Origin: Nereocystis luetkeana
Taxonomy: Eukaryota; Sar; Phaeophyceae; Laminariales; Laminariaceae
NCBI GenBank assembly: GCA_031213475.1
Contig: JARUPZ010000010.1
Coordinates: 9,843,917 to 9,907,916 of the forward strand
DNA length: 64,000 nucleotides
Direction of reading: 5' to 3'
The first letter of the stretch is position 1, and every line of letters begins with the position of its first letter. Positions 58,190-64,000 of this stretch are shown in pieces. The notes below the pieces were generated by a model. It was not told where the DNA came from, ran no database searches, and saw only the letters and a list, made by a program, of their open reading frames with translations. Made by a program: the position numbers and the translations under genes.

Positions 58190-60700
58190 TGGCCAGGTAG
58201 AAGCATGCAGAGCTAGACGGACCGAGGGAGCCAGTTTTGTGGTCACGTATGTACGTGTTCGGTGTGAGGTGTGTGGTGTACGTCAAAGGGCTAGGTGAAA
58301 CATGCGTGACGCTCGACAGACGTGTATCGTTGCTGGTGCTGTATCTGCTGCTGCTGAGGTTGATCAAATACGGGCGATTTCAAATGATTGAAATTTTCAA
58401 CGCAGAGAAAATTCAGCAGAGAAAAGTATCGTGCTCGTGCGGGATTGATTATTGTTGACTGCTCGCCACGACTCGCGAGCTCACGGGTGGGTTTCCAAGC
58501 CTGTTGCACCGAAAAAACAAATACACGAGACCACGATCACTCGATTGCTCGACCTGGTGAACACTGCACACACATACTATATGAATACTGCTGTTGTACA
58601 GCTGCTGCTATTGTAGTGAACTCCGTGGCTGCGCATTGCGTTTGAAATACGTACGGAGGACGTGTGAGTTCGGACGAATCGTCGTCCTGCCCCTACGCAG
58701 CTTCCAACTAATTGCACCTTTATCGAGATTATATATGTGGTCGTTCCTACTTCCTTGGTTGACAGGAATCACGGCCCACACACGCACACACACAAAATGC
58801 GCTAGCCGTGGCCGTTACAAAAGAGAGTGCTTGATGAACGACTGCTGCTGTGCCGTGGCTGCCTCTGTAGAGAGCTCGAGGGACGGTGGGATCAGACATG
58901 ATACAGCAGCAGACAGCAACAGACAAAAATATTTGAAATGATGGGGTCTCCATTGTCCTGCTTGGCTCTAGCAGGTCGGAATTATTCCCAGTAGTTATTT
59001 GCCAGAACTCGCGACTTCGGAGGCCCAGAGCACGCGCCACGGACCTCGCCCGGGGCTCGCATTTGCACCGTGGTGTGCACGCGGGCTCCCTGTGTGCCAC
59101 GCAGCCTAGAGTGCGAGAGAAGACCCGCGGCCGAACGAGAAAGGTAAAGCATTCCGGAAAAAAAGTCAATTTGATACTAAGTAATATAACTTCATAATTT
59201 TTTACCTGCGTGTCAAAAACAGCGTCAACAGTACAGAAAGGCCAACCGAAAACAGCACTACGTAATATTAATAGTAGTAGGAAGCAGCTCCTCTGTATTT
59301 GTTGACGTACAGGTATACATACAGTTGGGGCACGATGAAAAAGTTATCTGCATCTATTTGTCATGAAAAAAATCTAATGAATGTCAAATAAGTACTCACG
59401 GCAACAGCACAGCCGACTCGTGGCAATACCCAGTAAAAATCTACTCGTACAGTGGCCTCTTCACGTCAATAGGTAGCAACATGTCTACACACGATTGAGG
59501 GCATCATGAAAAAAATATCTGCACCTGTCCTGAAATGTTTCTCTCTACGTTTAAATGACTGACTCCCAAAAGCAGTATAACATGCTCATGGTTAGAGCAA
59601 TAGAATCGTGGCAACGGCAGCACAGTACTACCTACTACCAATGCTACTACTACTATTGCTACTATGCTAGATGCACACCGAAACTGGGTGGGTAGAGGCA
59701 GACGGGCGGCAGAATGAGCCTGGCTCTGTCGCTCTTGCCCGGTTCAATTACCTGCTGCTGAGAGCGTGCGGCTGATACCTGCGTATAAAATAGACAACTG
59801 CTACCAATTTCCCCCAGCTAACCAGTTTGTGGTGGCGTACGTGCTCGGTGTGAGGTGTGTAATGTACGTCAAAGGGGCTAGGTGAAACATATATGACGCT
59901 CGACAGACGTTTACTGCTGCTGCTGTATATACTGCTGCTGCCGCTGAGGTTGATAAAAAACCAAACTGGACAAGCGGGAAATTTCACAGTTTGTTGATAT
60001 TTTCAACCCAGAGAAAAAGCAGCGGAGAAAATTCTTCGATGCTGAAAGTGCACGCAGCACACAGCTCGTCATATCATACGGCAATTTTAGTACAAATAGA
60101 ATATCCAGCCAGGCAGTCGGGCGGTGTGGGCCATGCCCGGTCCCATACACCAAGGCAGTACAGCGAGACGGCAAGAAGTATGGTCCTGGCTCTGTGGTTC
60201 TTGCCCGTTGCGATTACCTGCTGCTGAGGGTATGCGACTGGCTGTAGGTATAACACCAATACCGGGTACCAAAGTCTCCCAGATAGGCGGACCGTTGTGG
60301 TCACGAACGTGCTCGGTGTTAGGCGTCAAAGGGCTTGGTGCAGCAGATACGACAGCAGACAGACAGATGCGTACTGCAGTTGCTGCTGTATGTCTGCTGT
60401 GCTGCTACTTCAGCTGAGGTTGAAAACATATGTACAGCAGAGGGAAGGTTGAGGTTGGCGGGCTATTGACGAAAACAAAACAAAATGTAGGAGGTTCCGT
60501 GTCACCTACTCGGCTCGGCGAGGCGGAAAGCAATCCCTTGTTTTTTAGAGCCATCTCAGCGACGTTCAATACCCCGAGCACCGCCACGGTGCTCGGCTGG
60601 GATCCAGACATGCGTGGTAATGTACCCACGGCCCCCTTGCTTGCCCCGCAGCCGAAAGTGCGAGAAATAACCATCGGCCGCCGGAGAGCAGCACGCCTAA
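58190..60700 (+). repeat. Locally triplicated segment
   Basis: GTGCTCGGTGTGAGGTGTGT, TACGTCAAAGGGGCTAGGTG and GCTGCTGAGGTTGAT recur near 58240, 59835 and 60305. The 59040-59150 and 60570-60680 stretches (GCAGCCTAGAGTGCGAGA / GCAGCCGAAAGTGCGAGA) also match, so units of several hundred bp were copied in the same orientation. Confidence 0.6.
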
Positions 60701-61718
60701 AAAAAAATGCATCTTATACATATACAGATACTATTACATGTGGCTGATATATCAGTCATGGTGTATGCCAGGGGCCAACCTCACTCAAGCATCACGTACT
60801 ATTTTAGTATGTAGTGTGTCCTATTTACGTACTATTTTTAGTATGTAGATTCCTCTGGGTCCACATCATGTGGCGGCAAAATCAAATTACGACGATCTCA
60901 CGAAATATCGATAATATCCCCGAAAAAAAAGCCCGCGCCTCACGGATAGATGAAAGGAATCGTTTGCCGCACTCTTTTTCAAAACCGTATGACTGGTTAT
61001 CCCGAATAAAACGATTAAAGTCGACTTTCCAGATCCAGTTTTTTTCAATAGTTTAATCAAATTTGACGTTTTCAAAAAACCAAAACACCGCGGTAAGAAA
61101 ATGTTAAGAATTGTCCAAATCCGTTGAGATTTTAGGGATCACGAACGTGCACCGATCCCAAAAAACGCAACAAGTTTTTTTTCCGGTTTATCTAGGATAA
61201 AAGGCTCAGAGAAGAAAAACGAATACAAAATCTCCGTGGAGACCTACGCCTAGAGACGGGGCGTTTGCCGGTGTCTTTGGATTTCGGAACAACTGCCTCC
61301 ACCCCGAGTAAATTGCTCCAGTTCACATACTCAGACCATCTCCCTCACGGGAGTTCGAGGGACCCCTTCGGTCAAAATAATACGTACTTGAGTCCTTTTG
61401 GGGAAAATGTTTGTTGTCTTTTTACAGCAGCAATACTATTTCTGGTACAATAACGCCGTACTCAGACCATCTCTCAACCAAGGTACAGGGTTTTCGTTAT
61501 TGCCTCTATAGATAGGACGTGTTGGGGTCCTTCGATTTGCAGGGGGGGGCAGACGTTGTTATGTTTGCATCACCAAACGCATTTGCTCAGCAGCAAGAAT
61601 TATGATCATTCCGGAGCTCCTGTTTGGTGTTTTCATCTTGCCGTGACCGTGTACGGGTAGGACGCTACGGGCGGTCGAACTAGAGGCCCAGGTAGATTAT
61701 CTCACCACAGTAGCGCTA
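60701..61718. other. No gene seen
   Basis: A short direct repeat TACTATTTTWAGTATGTAG at 60798 and 60828, and ACTCAGACCATCTC at 61329 and 61452. Confidence 0.5.
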
Positions 61719-61823
61719 TTACGGGGGACCATAGTTAATAGGACCTATGTTATACATAAAAACCTATATATTTCACCATTTTTACTAACAATATTTGGTC
61801 CTATTAACTATGGTCCCCCGTAA
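61719..61823. mobile_element. MITE copy 16
   Basis: Best-preserved copy: both arms match for about 30 bp (TTACGGGGGACCATAGTTAA...). A good reference for the family. Confidence 0.85.
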
Positions 61824-62275
61824 TAGTCGTTTTCGTCGATCTCCTGATTAAAACAATATCAGCAGCCTGGGAAACTTCCATTTTTCAGGCTCGTTCATGT
61901 ATATGGATAGCAGAGGTATGGGGAGTCAGTTTTTTAAGAGACCCTCTATGTACATGATGCAAAAGGCGTTGGATTAGTCCGGCGCCTGACACACTACAAA
62001 AATATGTACATGACCTAAGCTCTCTAAAGCTGCCAAGAGAGAATTAGTATGAGCATTAAAATTGGGAAAAAAAATGTTTTCGGTAGGGAGTCATAAAAGG
62101 TCCAAAATTTGCCAGAAATAGTTTTGCAACTGAAAAAAAAACAGCTTGTTTTTTTTCAAAAGCCTGCTGTGCTTTTAATTTGTTTGCCCGAAGGCGCCCC
62201 AGAGCGGTGGGTGATGGGGCAATCTTCTTGTGTGTCCGGCGCCAGACTTATCCGACGACTTTTCCATCACGAAAA

Positions 62276-62446
62276 ATGCCTCGGACTAAAACACAACTCC
62301 CGATACCTCTGCTACCCATAGACGAGTTTGAAGAAATGGAGTTTCTCAGGCTGCAGCTGATGTATACTGTTTTAATGATTAGACTCAGATTTTCGCCGAC
62401 AACGCCGAGCTTTACTAGTAGTAGGCGAACCTGCTTGGGCCTCTAG
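62276..62446 (+). CDS. Possible short open frame
   Basis: ATG at 62276 opens MPRTKTQLPIPLLPIDEFEE, then MEFLRLQLMYTVLMIRLRFS and a stop. The layout of a basic start, an acidic patch and a hydrophobic helix is protein-like, perhaps the start of a lost transposase or a first exon, but nothing is recognised. Confidence 0.2.
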   Translation: MPRTKTQLPIPLLPIDEFEEMEFLRLQLMYTVLMIRLRFSPTTPSFTSSRRTCLGL

Positions 62447-62504
62447 TTCCACCGTCCGTCCGCAGCATCCTACTCCGCCACAGCAGAAAGTAGGTTTGGG
62501 GTGC

Positions 62505-62645
62505 TACCCGTTCGTCTACTGCCCGAAATACCCGACGGGTTTACCCGGACGGGCACTACCCGTCCCCTAGTCCGAGTCCGACCCAAACCCCGCCGGGTAC
62601 TTTGGGCCGGGTAACCGGGTACCCAGTTAGCAACGTGTCCCCGGG
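62505..62645. repeat. CCCGGGTACCC-rich segment
   Basis: GGGCCGGGTAACCGGGTACC and related words, resembling 10180-10290 and the R3 family in composition. Confidence 0.5.
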
Positions 62646-62999
62646 CTGAGTATCCCTGACAATCACCCCAGAAACCCTCGAAACACGCAAGCGATCTAGC
62701 TGGGCTACACTCTCACAAGCACTCGTACTAGCTTTGGAGTTACAGCGCGTGCGTCAAGATGATGAGCTCGAAGGAATCGGCCAGTAGCAGCAGGAGGGAA
62801 GCAGCTACAGCAGTACCTCTGCGGAGATTTTGTTTCGTTTACACTGTATCCACGTGTACTACAGCAGTACTTAATACTGGTATAATACGTACCTGATACA
62901 CGCGTACAGTTGTTTTATTGCTCGGTTTATAAGGAGAGGACTGGCATGTCATCGTATTAAACACGAGAGGCGCAACATACACACGAAAGCAATCCAGAT

Positions 63000-63335
63000 T
63001 TTTTTTTGTTTTTTTCCATCGTCTTTGTCATCTTCCCCGTTCTGGCTCCTGCTCCCTCCTAGTCGTAACTCAGATTCGGGTCACTAAGTAAGTAGGCTCT
63101 CCCCCCCTTTCCCCACTACGGTATTGTACGTGCTTTCCATTTTTGAGAGTTAAGCACCTTCTTCTCTCGTCGATTCCCGTCGAACTGTGCCTATGTACCC
63201 ACGCTGAAATAGGCGCTCTCGATAAGTTGGTGTCATTGGAGGATAGATAACGACACACGGAGACTCGAACCGTCGATCTCATCCTTAGGAGTATTCGAGG
63301 TTAGTCATTAGACCGCCGGGGCGACCGGCTATTCA
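63000..63335 (-). mobile_element. SINE-A copy 7, divergent full-length
   Basis: Reverse strand head GCCGGTCGCCCCGGCGGTCT and B-box GACGGTTCGAGTCTC, then body and poly(T/A) tail at 63000-63017. Its head keeps a clear tRNA-like layout. It carries a TA-TTG-TA micro-insertion at 63122-63128 compared with other copies. Confidence 0.65.
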
Positions 63336-63599
63336 TATTGAAAGAGACACACAAGAGGAAGAGGAAGGAAGAAAGAAGGAGGCGTGCCCCCCCCGGAGTA
63401 GATACGATCGACAGTAGACAACACTAATGGAACAAAAGAACCAATACAACGACACAAGCAGAAAGGACCACCAAGAGCAGGTGCGCCAACCACCAAGGCA
63501 AACAATCATGACATCTTCCATTTTGATAACGATAGGAATAAGAGCGAAAGGACAGGAGGACAAAAAAATCAAAGCGCAACAAAAGCACCTTCGAGGCAG

Positions 63600-63875
63600 C
63601 CGCAGCTGTTTATGGCACGAGTAGCAGAGACAAGTTCTACCCACTATTCGGCCTGGTACCTGGCTGACCTGTCTGCCGTCTCCTTCCTGCTTTCGTCAAC
63701 CGCGGTTTCCCTGTGGCCGTTGCCTCCCCTCTCCCCATCCCCTTGGATGCTCCCCACATAACGGATGCGAACGTCACTCGATTGGGTAGCCGCGCCTCGT
63801 TTTGCCGCGCCACGGCCCCTGCAAAGAAGAGCCGTCGTTACAATGCTTAATCCGACTTGTCATCTTCGGGTCTCG
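63600..63875 (-). pseudogene. Third LINE fragment (3' part)
   Basis: The segment CACTCGATTGGGTAGCCGCG through AAGAAGAGCCGTCGTTACAA matches 11940-12010, and 63610-63720 matches the LINE 3'-tail sequences at 11150 and 11460. Orientation is the same as the other two copies. Only about 270 bp remain. Confidence 0.55.
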
Positions 63876-64000
63876 GTCGCGTAATTTTTTGTTTTGCTCC
63901 GTGCGGGGCCATATGGTTGTACACACTACTGTACCAGTATACGCATGCTGAACAATAGAAATAAAAAAACTTGCAACCAATGACAAATCACCACCACGCG

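Larger units (their letters stand above)
61824..62999. other. Mostly featureless
   Basis: Apart from the small frame at 62276 and the GGGTACCC-rich segment, nothing was recognised. Confidence 0.4.

Overview
The window looks like nuclear DNA of a eukaryote with a large, intron-rich, repeat-rich genome. A stramenopile macroalga such as a brown alga is my tentative guess; no marker in the window proves it. Evidence for a eukaryote: coding segments are broken by GT...AG introns of 0.3-3.6 kb with matching phases, two tRNA-headed SINE families are present, non-LTR retrotransposon reverse transcriptase remains are present, MITEs are abundant, and there are long mono-, di- and tetranucleotide runs. 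No bacterial operons, rRNA or CRISPR arrays were seen. Most open frames are chance readings of low-complexity DNA.

Gene content: I can support one substantial gene, on the + strand, reconstructed from exons between about 20.6 and 41.99 kb. Its 3' exons (35.6-41.99 kb) encode a GT-A glycosyltransferase domain like the chondroitin N-acetylgalactosaminyltransferase/chondroitin synthase C-terminal (CHGN, GT7-like) superfamily: a first strand with FIVPV, a DAD metal-binding motif, a WGYED motif and an HRWH motif before a TGA stop at 41987-41989. Upstream are a 1.7 kb exon of Gly/Glu/Ala-rich low-complexity sequence, a helical Ala-rich segment, and smaller exons (20.6-31.1 kb) with beta-strand-like sequence that I cannot assign to a family. 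The seven exons from 32.2 kb to the stop keep one open phase across six introns; the 5' exons are less certain and the true start was not found.

Layout: 0-13 kb is a nest of SINE-A, an R1 retroposon-like repeat, the TTACGGGGGACC MITE, a 100-bp foldback family (FB-D) and a decayed LINE (11.1-13.3 kb, - strand). 13.3-20.6 kb has direct repeats, GGGTACCC-rich DNA, a 266-bp tandem duplication and two degenerate tandem arrays. 20.6-42 kb is the gene, whose introns hold the same repeats. 42-50.1 kb has a 212-bp GCTT microsatellite, a palindromic minisatellite and poly(G/C)-bounded repeat R2. 50-64 kb has small unassigned open frames, two more LINE remnants, a 0.77-kb terminal-inverted-repeat element and local duplications.

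The most unusual signal is not a gene. Comparing copies of several unrelated repeats shows tiny insertions at TA dinucleotides: TA becomes TACCWGGTA (W = A or T) or TATTAATA, in each case the target TA plus 4-5 bp plus a second TA. These words recur throughout the window. They look like excision scars of TA-targeting DNA transposons or a similar repair-derived micro-insertion process. One orientation of the first word contains CAG|GTA, a ready-made splice donor.
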